DNA from: Hungatella hathewayi WAL-18680
GTDB lineage: Bacteria > Bacillota > Clostridia > Lachnospirales > Lachnospiraceae
DNA length: 64,000 nucleotides
NCBI RefSeq assembly: GCF_000235505.1
Contig: NZ_JH379028.1
Coordinates: forward strand, 143,358-207,357
Reading direction: 5' to 3'
Shown here: in pieces, positions 1 to 8,982 of the stretch
Layout: every line of letters starts with the position of its first letter
Position numbering within the stretch: position 1 is the first letter of the stretch
Made by a program: the position numbers and the translations under genes
Notes under the pieces: generated by a model
What the model was told of the DNA's origin: nothing
The model's input: only the letters and a program-made list of their open reading frames with translations
The model's database searches: none

Positions 1-655
1 TCTGGCGGGCGTCAATCCGGAAACCTATGCAGCACGCAGCTTTACTGACGTAAAAGCAGATGCTTACTATGCTCCATATGTTGAATGGGCAGTACAGAAA
101 AATATTGTGAAAGGAACGGGCGAAGGCTTATTCAGCCCGGATGAGCCGGTAACGCGGGAGTTGATGGCAGTCATTATGTCCGGTTATGCCGGACAGATGG
201 GATATTCCATTCCGACTGCGCTTGCTGGGACAACATTTACAGACAGCAGCCAAATCAGTGCGTGGGCCACAAAGGAAGTCACGGCTATGCAGCGGGCCGG
301 TGTCATAAAAGGCAAGGCTGGAAATCAGTTTGACCCGCAGGCAGGAGCAACACGTGCCGAGGTTTCAGCGCTGCTTCACCGATTCGTAGAGGTTATCATC
401 GATCCGGCCACGGCCCAGGGCTGGAGACAGAATGATTCCGGCCAGTGGTTTTATTATGAGAACGGAAAGCCTGTCATTGGTTGGAAACAGCTTGGCGGAA
501 AGTGGTATTATCTTGACCAAACCGGCCTGATGCAGTACGATGGCTGGAAACAGATAAATGGCAAATGGTACTACTTCTATAAGGACGGATCAATGGCTGT
601 CAATACCAAAATAGATGATTATGAGGTGGGCTCGGATGGTGCCAGGAATTCTTAA
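1..655 (+). CDS. Surface protein with SLH domains and choline-binding-type repeats (3' part only)
   Basis: The reading frame is open from base 2, so the gene begins before the window; the GTG at 107 lies inside an SLH repeat and is not the start. Visible order: the end of one S-layer homology repeat (FTDVKADAYYAPYVEWAV, then PDEPVTRELMAVIM), a second SLH repeat (FTDSSQISAWATKEV, then ATRAEVSALLHRFVE), then about three aromatic cell-wall-binding repeats of the choline-binding kind (GWKQLGGKWYYLD, GWKQINGKWYYFYKDG). SLH domains bind secondary cell-wall polymers, so the protein is probably anchored at the cell surface. Whatever catalytic or adhesive domain it carries lies upstream and cannot be seen. 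The family assignment is firm; the role is not known. Confidence 0.85.
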   Translation, partial: LAGVNPETYAARSFTDVKADAYYAPYVEWAVQKNIVKGTGEGLFSPDEPVTRELMAVIMSGYAGQMGYSIPTALAGTTFTDSSQISAWATKEVTAMQRAGVIKGKAGNQFDPQAGATRAEVSALLHRFVEVIIDPATAQGWRQNDSGQWFYYENGKPVIGWKQLGGKWYYLDQTGLMQYDGWKQINGKWYYFYKDGSMAVNTKIDDYEVGSDGARNS

Positions 656-740
656 TCACACAACATAACAATATATTGGAAAGCCGCCGGTTACCATTAG
701 GCAGCGGCGGCTGACCATTATAGATGCATTTATATTTTGT

Positions 741-785
741 ACGTCCTCTTTCATTGCTTCGGTGCGATGTCAGGGGACGTTTTTG
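741..785 (+). terminator. Probable intrinsic terminator after the surface protein gene
   Basis: ACGTCC at 741-746 pairs with GGACGT at 775-780. An inner stem CATTGC/GCGATG is closed by a C-TTCG-G tetraloop, and TTTTGG follows. A separate stem AGCCGCCG/CGGCGGCT (682-689 with 705-712) lies just before it without a T run. Confidence 0.6.
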
Positions 786-818
786 GCCTTGAGTTCTCTG
801 GTGGAATATGGTAAACTG

Positions 819-840
819 ATAGACAGTACGGTCAGTCTAT
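819..840. promoter_or_regulatory. Inverted repeat just before the ModE-like gene, possible operator
   Basis: ATAGAC at 819-824 and GTCTAT at 835-840 form a perfect 6-bp inverted repeat with a 10-bp spacer, directly upstream of the ribosome site AGAGGTG. A weak promoter (TTGGCC 783-788, TATGGT 807-812) precedes it. An operator for the adjacent ModE-like regulator is an inference from position only. Confidence 0.4.
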
Positions 841-855
841 GAAAAGAGGTGTGAC

Positions 856-1218
856 ATGGAGACGGGTGAGGTGTGGAAGTACCATATGCGGCTCAGGGTG
901 TACCGGACGGAGCGGAGTTTTGGACCGGGGGTGTCTACGCTTATGAGGCTGGTGGAGGAGAAAGGTTCTCTGTCGGCGGCATGCAAGGAGATGGGGATGG
1001 CCTACTCCAAGGCGTGGAAGATTGTGAAGGCGGCGGAGGCGGACCTGGGATTTGCTCTGATGGAGGGAAGCAGCGGCGGCGAGAGCGGCGGGAAGACGGT
1101 CCTGACGGAGAAGGGGAAGGATTTTCTGGAGCGGTATCTTCGATTTGAGGCGGAGGTGCAGCAGAAGGCGGACGAAGTGTTTGAGAGGTATTTTGGAGCG
1201 GGGGAGGATAGGAAATAG
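856..1218 (+). CDS. ModE-like winged-helix molybdenum regulator, N-terminal domain type
   Basis: A 120-residue protein resembling the N-terminal DNA-binding domain of ModE, with the LysR-like winged helix: GVSTLMRLVEEKGSLSAACK, then MAYSKAWKIVKAAEADLGF, then TEKGKDFLERY. It lacks the two C-terminal Mop domains by which E. coli ModE binds molybdate, so it must sense metal or cofactor differently or act without a ligand. It heads a block of molybdopterin and molybdate genes in the same direction, which supports control of that block. The start ATG at 856 has AGAGGTGTGAC upstream. The strand opposite is also open for over 100 codons but is GC-rich shadow. Family call good, regulatory targets inferred. 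Confidence 0.8.
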   Translation: METGEVWKYHMRLRVYRTERSFGPGVSTLMRLVEEKGSLSAACKEMGMAYSKAWKIVKAAEADLGFALMEGSSGGESGGKTVLTEKGKDFLERYLRFEAEVQQKADEVFERYFGAGEDRK

Positions 1219-1368
1219 GGGATCGATTTACAGTTGAAGATAGTGATAGAAAGATTGGGAAGCCCACAGGTATGAACTGTGAGCTAAAAAAATACAATGG
1301 TTATTCTTGAGTGAGAATAACGAGGAAGATTGAGTAAACATAAATTGTGAAAAGCGAGGGAGAAGGAT

Positions 1369-2406
1369 ATGAGAGAGGTTCGGACAGAGGATGCGGTTGG
1401 GCAGGTGTTGTGTCATGATTTGACGCAGATTATACCGGGGGTGATGAAGGACGCCAGGTTCCGCAAGGGGCATGTGGTGACGGAGGAGGATATTCCGGTG
1501 CTTTTGTCCATAGGGAAAGAGCATCTGTACATATGGGAGAAGGACGATACCATGTATCATGAGGATGAGGCGGCGGAGATTTTGTGCTCGCTGTGTATGA
1601 ATGAGCATATGAGTCGGAGCCAGGCCAAGGAAGGCAAGATAGAGCTGCGGGCGGAGGTTGACGGACTGTTAAAAATTGACACGGAGCTTCTGGACGGGGT
1701 GAATGGATTGGGCGATATGATGATAGCCACCCTGCATCCCAATATGCCGGTGAAAAAGGGAGACAAAATCTGCGGAACGAGAGTAATACCGCTGGTGATT
1801 AAAAAAGAGCGGATGGAGGAGGCAAAACGCATCTGCGGCGGACGACCAATTTTTACGATTCTGCCGTACCAGAAGAAAAAAGCAGCCATTGTCACGACGG
1901 GAAGCGAGGTTTACCACGGCAGAATTGAGGATGCTTTTGGACCGGTTCTGATGGAGAAGGTAAAGGAGTTTGGCGCGGAGATACTGGGGCAGACCATTAC
2001 GGATGACAATCCGGAAATGACGACGGAGGCCATCCGGCACTGGCTGGAACAGGGGGCCGACATGGTTCTGGTAAGCGGCGGCATGAGTGTGGACCCGGAC
2101 GACAAGACGCCTCTTGCCATCCGAAACAGCGGTGTCCGTGTGGTATCATACGGTGCTCCGGTGCTGCCGGGAGCCATGTTCCTGCTGTCCTACTATGAAA
2201 AAGAGGGGGAGAAACCCAGAGCGGTGGCCGGACTTCCGGGCTGTGTCATGTATGCGAAGCGGACGATATTTGATTTGGTGCTGCCGCGGCTGATGGCGGA
2301 CGATATGGTGACCGTCGAGGAACTGTACCGGCTGGGCAGAGGCGGACTGTGTATGAACTGTGAGGTCTGTCATTATCCCAACTGTGGATTTGGAAAGGGG
2401 TGGTGA
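1369..2406 (+). CDS. MoeA/MogA-like molybdopterin-binding protein
   Basis: A 345-residue protein with a MoaB/Mog-type molybdopterin-binding fold in the second half: [56 protein letters not shown] and a proline- and glycine-rich [10 protein letters not shown] segment. It is shorter than canonical MoeA (about 400 residues). The N-terminal half ([18 protein letters not shown]) is MoeA-like. The C-terminus ends in a cysteine cluster, [18 protein letters not shown], that could bind metal. MoeA family members insert molybdenum into molybdopterin. The next gene (moaC) starts two bases after the stop, implying translational coupling. The start at 1369 follows GGGAGAAGG. The exact reaction is an inference. 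Confidence 0.8.
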   Translation: MREVRTEDAVGQVLCHDLTQIIPGVMKDARFRKGHVVTEEDIPVLLSIGKEHLYIWEKDDTMYHEDEAAEILCSLCMNEHMSRSQAKEGKIELRAEVDGLLKIDTELLDGVNGLGDMMIATLHPNMPVKKGDKICGTRVIPLVIKKERMEEAKRICGGRPIFTILPYQKKKAAIVTTGSEVYHGRIEDAFGPVLMEKVKEFGAEILGQTITDDNPEMTTEAIRHWLEQGADMVLVSGGMSVDPDDKTPLAIRNSGVRVVSYGAPVLPGAMFLLSYYEKEGEKPRAVAGLPGCVMYAKRTIFDLVLPRLMADDMVTVEELYRLGRGGLCMNCEVCHYPNCGFGKGW

Positions 2407-2407
2407 T

Positions 2408-2917
2408 ATGGGAGAGAAGCTGACACATTTTGATGAACAGGGAAATGCCTGGATGGTGGATGTGGGAGGCAAGCAGGAGACGGACAGGATTGCCGTGGCC
2501 CACGGATTCATCACCGTCAGCCCGGAGGTCTATCAGGCCATTGTGAACGGCACCGCCAAAAAGGGCGATGTACTGGGCGTGGCACGGGTGGCCGGGATTA
2601 TGGGCGCGAAGAAAACGTCGGAACTGATACCGTTGTGCCATGTGCTGATGTTGACAAAATGCGCGGTGGAATTTGTACTGCACGAGGAGCGGTGCGCGGT
2701 GGAAGCTGTCTGCACGGTGAAAACCCACGGGAAGACGGGGGTAGAGATGGAGGCATTGACCGGGGTCCAGATTGCATTGCTGACGATCTATGACATGTGC
2801 AAGGCCATGGATAAGGGGATGGTGATCTCGGATGTGTGCCTGTTGAAAAAACACGGCGGGAAAAGTGGATTATATGAAAGAAAAACTTCGAGACCGGGAA
2901 CGGGTGAGAAAGAGTGA
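2408..2917 (+). CDS. moaC: Cyclic pyranopterin monophosphate synthase MoaC
   Basis: About 169 residues, the usual MoaC length. MoaC converts the rearranged GTP product made by MoaA into cyclic pyranopterin monophosphate, the first stable molybdopterin intermediate. Family motifs are clear: an early [76 protein letters not shown] and a late [11 protein letters not shown] chose ATG 2408 rather than an in-frame ATG at 2360 because 2360 lies inside the preceding gene and [15 protein letters not shown] is the conserved N-terminus. The partner moaA is not in this window. The last 15 residues beyond the GGKSG motif are charged and probably disordered. Confidence 0.95.
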   Translation: MGEKLTHFDEQGNAWMVDVGGKQETDRIAVAHGFITVSPEVYQAIVNGTAKKGDVLGVARVAGIMGAKKTSELIPLCHVLMLTKCAVEFVLHEERCAVEAVCTVKTHGKTGVEMEALTGVQIALLTIYDMCKAMDKGMVISDVCLLKKHGGKSGLYERKTSRPGTGEKE

Positions 2918-2935
2918 TAAAAGGAGAGTGGCAGT

Positions 2936-3424
2936 ATGTATGAGGTGGGAATTGTCACCGTGAGTGATAAAGGCGCGGCGGGAGAGCGGGAAGATAAGAG
3001 CGGCCCCATGATAGAATCGTTGCTGGATGGGCAGTTGTATCATATCGCCAGTTACACCATCGTTCCAGATGAGCCGGAAATGTTGAAGGCGGAACTTCTG
3101 CGCCTGTGCGATGATGTCAAATGCGATTTGGTCCTCACTACAGGCGGAACCGGTTTTTCTCCCAGGGACAATACGCCGGAAGTGACGATGGAGGTTGGGG
3201 ACAGAAATGTTCCCGGGATTGCGGAAGGCTTGCGGGCTTACAGCATGACTATCACAAAGCGGGCGATGCTTAGCAGGGCGGCCAGTGTGATTCGTAAGAG
3301 GACTTTGATTGTGAATCTTCCGGGCAGCCCAAAGGCGGTGAAGGAAAGTCTGGAATATCTGCTGGATACATTACCCCACGGTCTTGATATCCTCACTGGA
3401 CGTGACGGAGAGTGCGCCAGGTGA
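2936..3424 (+). CDS. mogA: Molybdopterin adenylyltransferase, MogA/MoaB family
   Basis: A 162-residue MogA/MoaB-type protein. The family adenylylates molybdopterin before molybdenum insertion. Visible motifs are GIVTVSDKGAAGEREDKSGP at the N-terminus, LVLTTGGTGFSPRDNTPE (the TTGGTG molybdopterin-binding motif) and VNLPGSPKAVKE near the C-terminus. The start ATG 2936 follows AAAGGAGAGTGGCAGT. It lies 18 bases behind moaC and is followed by yqeB, so it is part of one cofactor operon. Together with the MoeA-like gene it covers the last two steps of Moco assembly. MoaB paralogs look alike, so the symbol is less certain than the family. Confidence 0.88.
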   Translation: MYEVGIVTVSDKGAAGEREDKSGPMIESLLDGQLYHIASYTIVPDEPEMLKAELLRLCDDVKCDLVLTTGGTGFSPRDNTPEVTMEVGDRNVPGIAEGLRAYSMTITKRAMLSRAASVIRKRTLIVNLPGSPKAVKESLEYLLDTLPHGLDILTGRDGECAR

Positions 3425-3490
3425 TGGAATTCCTGTCTTGCCATGGGTGTGTGGAAACAAAAATGAAAAAGGGGAAAGGAAACTATCAAT

Positions 3491-4288
3491 ATGAGAGTTC
3501 TGATAAAGGGAGCGGGCGATTTAGCGTCCGGGATTGCGCTGCGTCTGCACCGCTGTGGATTTGATCTTGTGATGACGGATATCGCCGTGCCGACGACGGT
3601 GCGCAGAACGGTGGCATTTTCACCGGCAGTCTATGAAGGGACGGCGGTGGTGGAGGATACCACGGGGGTACTGTGCCAGAATCAGGAGGAGATTCAGGAG
3701 GCAGTCAGGGCCGGCCGGATTGCGGTTGTGGTGGATGACCGGGGAGATATCCGGAACACCTGGAAGCCGGAGGTGATTGTGGACGCCATCATTGCCAAGA
3801 AGAATCTTGGAACTGCCATTGGGGATGTCCAGACAGTGATTGGCGTGGGACCGGGATTTACGGCAGGCGTGGACTGCCACTGCGTGGTGGAGACGAAGCG
3901 GGGTCATAACCTGGGACGGTGTATCTGGGATGGCAGTGCGGTGCCCAATACCGGAGTGCCGGGGATGATAGGCGGTTACGATAAGGAGCGGATTATACGG
4001 GCCAGTGCGGACGGAATCTTCACCGGCTGCGTTTCCATCGGGGACCTGGTGGAGAAAGGGCAGCTGGTTGGCAAAGCGGGGGAAACGCCGATATATGCAG
4101 AAGTGGGCGGCGTGGTAAGAGGGCTGTTACAGGACGGTGTGGCAGTCTGCAAGGGAATGAAATCCGGTGACGTGGACCCGAGAGGCGTGGTGGAAAGCTG
4201 TTTCACTGTGTCCGACAAGGCGTCCGCCATCGGAGGAGGCGTGTTGGAAGCGATATTAAGCCATACAAAATTGATATGGCATATCTAG
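3491..4288 (+). CDS. yqeB: YqeB/EF2563-type selenium-dependent molybdenum hydroxylase maturation protein
   Basis: A 265-residue protein with the N-terminal nucleotide-binding signature LIKGAGDLASGIALRLHRCG, then VDCHCVVETKRGHNLGRCIW, GIFTGCVSIGDLVEKGQLVG and IGGGVLEAILS. This family (EF2563, YqeB) is tied by comparative genomics to selenium-dependent molybdenum hydroxylases such as xanthine and purine hydroxylases; its exact activity is unproven. It sits between mogA and modA in the same direction. The gene overlaps nothing: the lipoprotein start after it is at 4300, although an in-frame ATG at 4276 would overlap the yqeB end. Its presence suggests the Moco made here serves a selenium-dependent hydroxylase encoded elsewhere. 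Confidence 0.88.
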   Translation: MRVLIKGAGDLASGIALRLHRCGFDLVMTDIAVPTTVRRTVAFSPAVYEGTAVVEDTTGVLCQNQEEIQEAVRAGRIAVVVDDRGDIRNTWKPEVIVDAIIAKKNLGTAIGDVQTVIGVGPGFTAGVDCHCVVETKRGHNLGRCIWDGSAVPNTGVPGMIGGYDKERIIRASADGIFTGCVSIGDLVEKGQLVGKAGETPIYAEVGGVVRGLLQDGVAVCKGMKSGDVDPRGVVESCFTVSDKASAIGGGVLEAILSHTKLIWHI

Positions 4289-4299
4289 AGGAGAGAAAA

Positions 4300-5193
4300 A
4301 TGAGAAAAACAACAGCATTATGCCTGGCAGGAGCCATGGTACTGACATTAGCCGGATGCGGCGGTAAAGGCGCTGATTCTGCAGGAACGGACGCGGGAAC
4401 CACAGCGGCACAGACAACAACCGCCCTGGACGAAGCAGATGCCGAAAAAACCAAAGATACCGAGACAACCGGAGCCACGGCCGTCACCGATCCCACAGAG
4501 GAGACTACGATTCTGGTTGCCGCGGCCGCCAGTCTGAAATATTCCTACGAGGACGAGCTGATCCCCATGTTTGAGGCCGCCAACCCGGGCATCAAAGTGG
4601 AGGGAACCTTTGACAGCTCCGGCAAACTTCAGACCCAGATTGAGGAAGGTCTGGAGGCCGACGTATTCATGTCAGCAGCCATGAAGCAGATGAATGCCCT
4701 GAAAGAGGAAAATATGGTAGACGCGGATTCCATCGTGGAACTGCTGGAAAACAAGATTGTCCTGATTACAAGTGCAGGCAGCGACAGTGACATCAAATCT
4801 TTTGAAGACATCATAAAAGGTGAGACCATCGCCATCGGTGACCCGGAGAGTGTTCCTGCCGGCCAGTACGCCAAGGAAGCGCTGACGACGCTGGGCCTGT
4901 GGGACCAGGTGGAAGCAAAGGCCAGTCTCGGCACCAACGTGACGGAAGTGCTCAACTGGGTAGCGGAGGGCAGCGCTGACGCAGGTATCGTCTACGCCAC
5001 CGACGCGGCCACCAACGAACATGTGAAAGTAGTGGCGGAGGCCCCGGAAGGCAGTCTGAGCAAAAAAGTGATTTATCCGGTCGGCGTAGTAACCGCCTCC
5101 GAGAAAAAAGATGCCGCCCAGAAATTCGTGGAATTTTTGCAGAGCGACGAGGCAATTGTAGTCTTTGAAAAGTATGGCTTTACCGCCAACTAA
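4300..5193 (+). CDS. modA: Molybdate-binding lipoprotein ModA
   Basis: About 297 residues. The signal peptide MRKTTALCLAGAMVLTLAGC ends in a lipobox (LAGC), so the protein is tethered outside the membrane. A threonine- and alanine-rich linker follows, then the ModA fold: ILVAAAASLKYSYEDELIPM, FDSSGKLQTQIEEGLEADVF, SVPAGQYAKEALTTLGLWDQ and ADAGIVYATDA. These serine and tyrosine positions match the oxyanion pocket of periplasmic-type molybdate and tungstate receptors. I chose ATG 4300 because GAGGAG lies seven bases upstream, whereas ATG 4276 has no site and lies within yqeB. It delivers substrate to ModB and ModC, encoded next. Tungstate specificity is possible. Confidence 0.92.
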   Translation: MRKTTALCLAGAMVLTLAGCGGKGADSAGTDAGTTAAQTTTALDEADAEKTKDTETTGATAVTDPTEETTILVAAAASLKYSYEDELIPMFEAANPGIKVEGTFDSSGKLQTQIEEGLEADVFMSAAMKQMNALKEENMVDADSIVELLENKIVLITSAGSDSDIKSFEDIIKGETIAIGDPESVPAGQYAKEALTTLGLWDQVEAKASLGTNVTEVLNWVAEGSADAGIVYATDAATNEHVKVVAEAPEGSLSKKVIYPVGVVTASEKKDAAQKFVEFLQSDEAIVVFEKYGFTAN

Positions 5194-5234
5194 ACGGCAA
5201 TGAGGACCGGATGTAAAAGAGCAGGAGAATAACT

Positions 5235-5948
5235 ATGGATTTATCACCAATTATCATCTCAATCAAAACGGCATCAGTCTCCATCGTCATCACCTTTTTT
5301 TTAGGAATCTGGCTGGCCAGAGCCGTGGTGTCCATGAAATCCGAGCGCTGGAAAATGATTCTGGACGGAATCCTGACCCTGCCGCTGGTGCTTCCACCGA
5401 CGGTAGCCGGATTCTTCCTGCTGTATCTGTTTGGAGTGAAACGTCCTATCGGCCTATTGCTGAATAAACTGTTCAGCTATAAAATCGTGTTCACCTGGCA
5501 GGCCACGGTACTGGCGGCGGTGGTCATTTCCCTGCCGCTCATGTACCGCTCGGCAAGAGGCGCCCTGGAGCAGGTGGAGGAAGACCTGATACATGCTGCG
5601 AGAACCCTTGGGCTGTCCGAGGAAACCATCTTCTGGAAGATTGTATTTCCTGTGGCAAGACCGGGGATTCTCTCCGGCGGCGTGGTTGCATTTGCAAGGG
5701 GACTGGGAGAATTCGGCGCCACAGCCATGATAGCCGGCAACATTGCCGGGAAAACGAGAACCCTGCCGCTTGCCATCTATTCGGAGGTAGCCGCCAACAA
5801 TATGACTCAGGCGGGAAAATATGTGGCCGTCATTGTGGCCGTCTCCTTTCTGATTGTGGTGGGCATGAACTACGTGGGAAGAGACAGAACAAGAGATGTG
5901 GCAAAAAACAGGACCAAAGACAGGATCAAGGCAGGGATAAAAGGATAG
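5235..5948 (+). CDS. modB: Molybdate ABC transporter permease ModB
   Basis: A 237-residue integral membrane protein with about five hydrophobic segments. The permease signature is clear: EQVEEDLIHAARTLGLSEE, then PGILSGGVVAFARGLGEFGA, then NIAGKTRTLPLAIYSEV, which is typical of ModB/CysT-type permeases and contacts the ATPase through the EAA loop. Length agrees with ModB (about 220-240). It sits 41 bases after modA and 15 before modC. The C-terminal tail DRTRDVAKNRTKDRIKAGIK is strongly basic and cytoplasmic. Molybdate versus tungstate cannot be settled from sequence, but the Moco gene context favours molybdate. Confidence 0.92.
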   Translation: MDLSPIIISIKTASVSIVITFFLGIWLARAVVSMKSERWKMILDGILTLPLVLPPTVAGFFLLYLFGVKRPIGLLLNKLFSYKIVFTWQATVLAAVVISLPLMYRSARGALEQVEEDLIHAARTLGLSEETIFWKIVFPVARPGILSGGVVAFARGLGEFGATAMIAGNIAGKTRTLPLAIYSEVAANNMTQAGKYVAVIVAVSFLIVVGMNYVGRDRTRDVAKNRTKDRIKAGIKG

Positions 5949-5963
5949 AAGGAGACCCATGGG

Positions 5964-7001
5964 ATGAGTTTGACCGTAGACATTCAAAAAAAGTTAAAAG
6001 ATATCACCCTGAACATCTCCTTCGAGACCCATGAGATGGGAGATATCACCGGCATTCTGGGGGCATCCGGCTGCGGAAAGAGCATGACTTTAAAATGCAT
6101 CGCAGGAATCGAGACCCCCGACAAAGGCCGGATTATGTTAAACGACAGAGTCCTGTTTGATTCGGAGAAAAAAATCAACCGGAAAACCCAGGAGAGAAGA
6201 GTGGGCTACTTATTCCAGCACTACGCCCTGTTCCCTAACATGACGGTGCGGCAGAACGTAGAGCTGGCCCTCCACGGCACCAAAGCGGAGAAGTCGGAGA
6301 CGGCCAGCCAGTATCTGGAACTGCTCCGTGTCAGCGAGCTGGCGGACAACTATCCGTCCCGCCTCTCCGGCGGCCAGCAGCAGCGGGTGGCTCTCGCCAG
6401 AATCCTTGCCTCCAAGCCGGATGTCTTAATGCTGGATGAACCATTTTCCGCCCTGGATTATTATCTGAAAGAGAATCTCCAGCTGGAGCTGTTGGAGGTC
6501 CTTAGCATGTACCAGGGCGATATTCTGATGGTAACCCACAACCGGGATGAAATCTACCGCTTCTGCCAGAACATCTACGTCCTGGACCAGGGCCAGGTAG
6601 TCACTTCCGGCGGGACAAAGCAGGTATTCAAAGACCCCAAAACCATAGCCGCCGCCAAGCTGACCGGCTGTAAAAACATCGAGGCGATAGAAATTATTTC
6701 CGGACATCACCTCCGTGTCCCGGCCTGGGATGCGGATATCCATCTCCAAAGAACCATCCCGGAGAACACCAGAGCCATCGGCATCCGCGCCCACTATTTC
6801 CGCCTCCCGGAACCCGGCGAGACAGAGAATGTGCTTCCCTGCCACTGCCGCCAGCTTCTGGAGGACCCGTTTGAGGTGACCATCATCATGGAAAACGGAA
6901 TCTGGTGGAAAATCCCCAATGATATTTGGAGGAAAACCTATGGGCAAACGGTGCCGGAGCGGTTTATGATTCCGGATGAGAGCATTTTGTTTTTGGTGTG
7001 A
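5964..7001 (+). CDS. modC: Molybdate ABC transporter ATP-binding protein ModC
   Basis: A 345-residue ABC ATPase. Walker A is GASGCGKSMTLKC, the Q-loop lies in YLFQHYALFPNMTV, the signature is LSGGQQQRVALARILA and Walker B is DVLMLDEPFSALD, followed by the switch histidine in MVTHNRDE. After about residue 230 comes a C-terminal TOBE-like region (RAIGIRAHYFRLPEPGETE), as in ModC. The start ATG 5964 follows AAGGAGACCC. It closes the molybdenum operon. Its 3' end overlaps the convergent aldolase gene by 38 bp with no terminator visible between them. Confidence 0.92.
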   Translation: MSLTVDIQKKLKDITLNISFETHEMGDITGILGASGCGKSMTLKCIAGIETPDKGRIMLNDRVLFDSEKKINRKTQERRVGYLFQHYALFPNMTVRQNVELALHGTKAEKSETASQYLELLRVSELADNYPSRLSGGQQQRVALARILASKPDVLMLDEPFSALDYYLKENLQLELLEVLSMYQGDILMVTHNRDEIYRFCQNIYVLDQGQVVTSGGTKQVFKDPKTIAAAKLTGCKNIEAIEIISGHHLRVPAWDADIHLQRTIPENTRAIGIRAHYFRLPEPGETENVLPCHCRQLLEDPFEVTIIMENGIWWKIPNDIWRKTYGQTVPERFMIPDESILFLV

Positions 7002-7878
7002 CAGAAGGAATGGCTTTCCCAGTACTGCCAAACACATCCATATAATACTCAATTCCTTCCTGATAACCGGAAACATAATTGGTTAAAAAATTGATTCTCC
7101 CCATATTGGGATTTTCCTGATAGCATTGACTGGCTTTCCGGATCGCCGTCTCCATCAGGTCGGTGCCGACATTGATTTTGCTGATTCCCATTTTACAAGC
7201 CTTTGAAAGATTTTCGTCTCCGGTGCCGCTGCCGCCGTGGAGAACAAGAGGGATGGGAGTGACAGCGGCGATTTCTTCCAGCAAATCAAAATCGATATGG
7301 GGAGTGATATTTTTCGCATAAGGACCGTGGGCATTTCCGATGGAAATGGCCAGAAAATCCACGCCGGTTTTCTCAACAAAGTCTTTCACCATGGCCGGGT
7401 CCGTCTTGGCGCTTTTGGTATATTTGTTCTCCAGCACAAAGGTTTCGTCGGCCATACCGACACAGCCAAGCTCGGCTTCCACGGGGAGTCCGATGCTGTG
7501 CGCGGCATGGACCACTTCTTTTGTGACGGTCACATTTTCCTCATAAGGTTTGGAGGAGGCGTCAACCATGACAGACGTGAAGCCGTGGCTGATTGCACGC
7601 ATCACGGTTTGATAATTCTGGCCGTGGTCTAGATTGATGGCAACGGGAACCGCGGACCTCATAGCCCGCTGGCGCGCCATGTACAAAAACAGCTCCACAT
7701 CCTGTTCCTCACGAACAAAATCATATTTCAGATTGATGTTGAGAATGACGGGAGAACACTTTTTCTCGGCCGCCGAGATGGCCGCTTTGATAAGCTCCAA
7801 GCTGAAGCAGGATACGGCGATGACACCATAGCCTTCTTTGCGGGCTTTTATCAGGATTTCATCCATTTTTACTAACAT
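6964..7878 (-). CDS. Class II (zinc) ketose-bisphosphate aldolase family protein
   Basis: A 304-residue class II aldolase of the FbaA/GatY/KbaY family, which splits ketose 1-phosphates or 1,6-bisphosphates into dihydroxyacetone phosphate and an aldehyde. Visible are VPVAINLDHGQNYQTVMRA (zinc histidine), VEAELGCVGMADETF, SIGNAHGPY and PLVLHGGSGTGDENL (zinc and phosphate binding). ATG 7878 has AAGGAG seven bases upstream. It is downstream of the dehydrogenase by 21 bp and faces away from a PTS, suggesting cleavage of the phosphorylated PTS sugar. The last residues (SVTPKTKCSHPES) are read from the antisense of the modC end, an odd tail suggesting a loss of the original 3' flank. Confidence 0.88.
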   Translation of the reverse strand: MLVKMDEILIKARKEGYGVIAVSCFSLELIKAAISAAEKKCSPVILNINLKYDFVREEQDVELFLYMARQRAMRSAVPVAINLDHGQNYQTVMRAISHGFTSVMVDASSKPYEENVTVTKEVVHAAHSIGLPVEAELGCVGMADETFVLENKYTKSAKTDPAMVKDFVEKTGVDFLAISIGNAHGPYAKNITPHIDFDLLEEIAAVTPIPLVLHGGSGTGDENLSKACKMGISKINVGTDLMETAIRKASQCYQENPNMGRINFLTNYVSGYQEGIEYYMDVFGSTGKAIPSVTPKTKCSHPES

Positions 7879-7899
7879 ATACAGTCTCCTTTTCTGTTG

Positions 7900-8979
7900 T
7901 TATCTGATTCCAAAATATTTCCCACCGCGCTCTTTAAATTGAGGGGTATCGAATACCTGTTTATTGACACAGCCCTCAGGGATATTCCCTTGGAAATACT
8001 CCAATAGCTGTTTGTAAAGAAGATGATACTGGTGCCAGGAGCGCTCTTTTGTGACACCGGCCGCGTGGGACGTGATAATCAGTCTGTCCTCCGGTATCTG
8101 ATAAATCCGGTTTTCGGAAAGGGCGCCTAATGGTTCCGGCGTGTGCACATCCAGGGCCGCGGATTTGATTACCTGCTGTTCCAGCGCGTCGAGAATCGCT
8201 TCCCCGTCTACCAGCCTGGCCCGTCCCGTGTTGACGATGGAGGCGGTTGGCTTCATGGAAAAAATAAGTTCCCGGCTTAAGATGCCCTCCGTATCAGGGG
8301 TTAACCGTGCCAGGACAATGACGTAGTCGGCGGTTTTGACCACCTGGTCCAAGTCCATTTTTTTCACATGGAAGGAATCCATGACCTCCTCACTGACATA
8401 GGGGTCATAGGCATTTACCTGCATGTGAAAGGCGTTGGCGAGAACGGAGAGTGATTTGGCATTGCGCCCAAATCCAATGATTCCAAGATTTTTGTTGTAT
8501 AATTCTGTGGATTGATGGGCGTACATGCTTCGAAGGCTGGGAGAATTCTGCTTCGTCCATCCCTCGCTTCTGATTTTTTCTATCACCGGAACCATAGGCC
8601 TGGCCAGCATCAGCATGAGCAGGAACGTGAATTCCGCTACGGATACGGCACATCTTCCGGCGCTTGATATGACCGGGATACCGGCGGCTGTGCAGGCGTC
8701 GATATCAATGTTTTCTTCGGGACCGTCCCGCACACTCAGCAGCAGTTTGACATCGGCAGATTTTTTAATGATATCTTCCGTGACAGCATCATATCCAATG
8801 ATGCAGATTTCTTTGCCCGCCAGGCATTCAACCAGTTCCTCCCCCTTGAGAACAATCATGGAGGAACCATCTCCAAGAGAGAACCCTTTTCTCTCGATGT
8901 CAAAAATTTCCTCGAATTTTGGGAACCACTCCGGTTCATAGTCCCCTGTACACAGCATTTTAATTTTATCCAAGTTCAT
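7900..8979 (-). CDS. NAD-dependent D-2-hydroxyacid dehydrogenase family protein
   Basis: About 359 residues. The D-isomer 2-hydroxyacid dehydrogenase fold is seen: a first substrate half with TAAGIPVISSAGRCAVSVAE, a Rossmann segment KNLGIIGFGRNAKSLSVLAN (a non-standard glycine motif, GFGRNA instead of GxGxxG), then PTASIVNTGRARLVDGEAIL, SAALDVHTPEPLG and IITSHAAGVTKE (the catalytic histidine). It probably reduces or oxidises a 2-keto or 2-hydroxy acid, or a sugar acid. ATG 8979 is preceded by AAAGGG. It leads the minus-strand operon with the aldolase and is divergent from the PTS genes, so all should serve one substrate. The substrate is unknown. Confidence 0.82.
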   Translation of the reverse strand: MNLDKIKMLCTGDYEPEWFPKFEEIFDIERKGFSLGDGSSMIVLKGEELVECLAGKEICIIGYDAVTEDIIKKSADVKLLLSVRDGPEENIDIDACTAAGIPVISSAGRCAVSVAEFTFLLMLMLARPMVPVIEKIRSEGWTKQNSPSLRSMYAHQSTELYNKNLGIIGFGRNAKSLSVLANAFHMQVNAYDPYVSEEVMDSFHVKKMDLDQVVKTADYVIVLARLTPDTEGILSRELIFSMKPTASIVNTGRARLVDGEAILDALEQQVIKSAALDVHTPEPLGALSENRIYQIPEDRLIITSHAAGVTKERSWHQYHLLYKQLLEYFQGNIPEGCVNKQVFDTPQFKERGGKYFGIR

Positions 8980-8982
8980 CAC

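Noticed and set aside
1219-1368. Possible Moco riboswitch before the MoeA-like gene
   Set aside because: No convincing multi-stem structure with the expected conserved bases could be traced by eye in this 150-bp gap.
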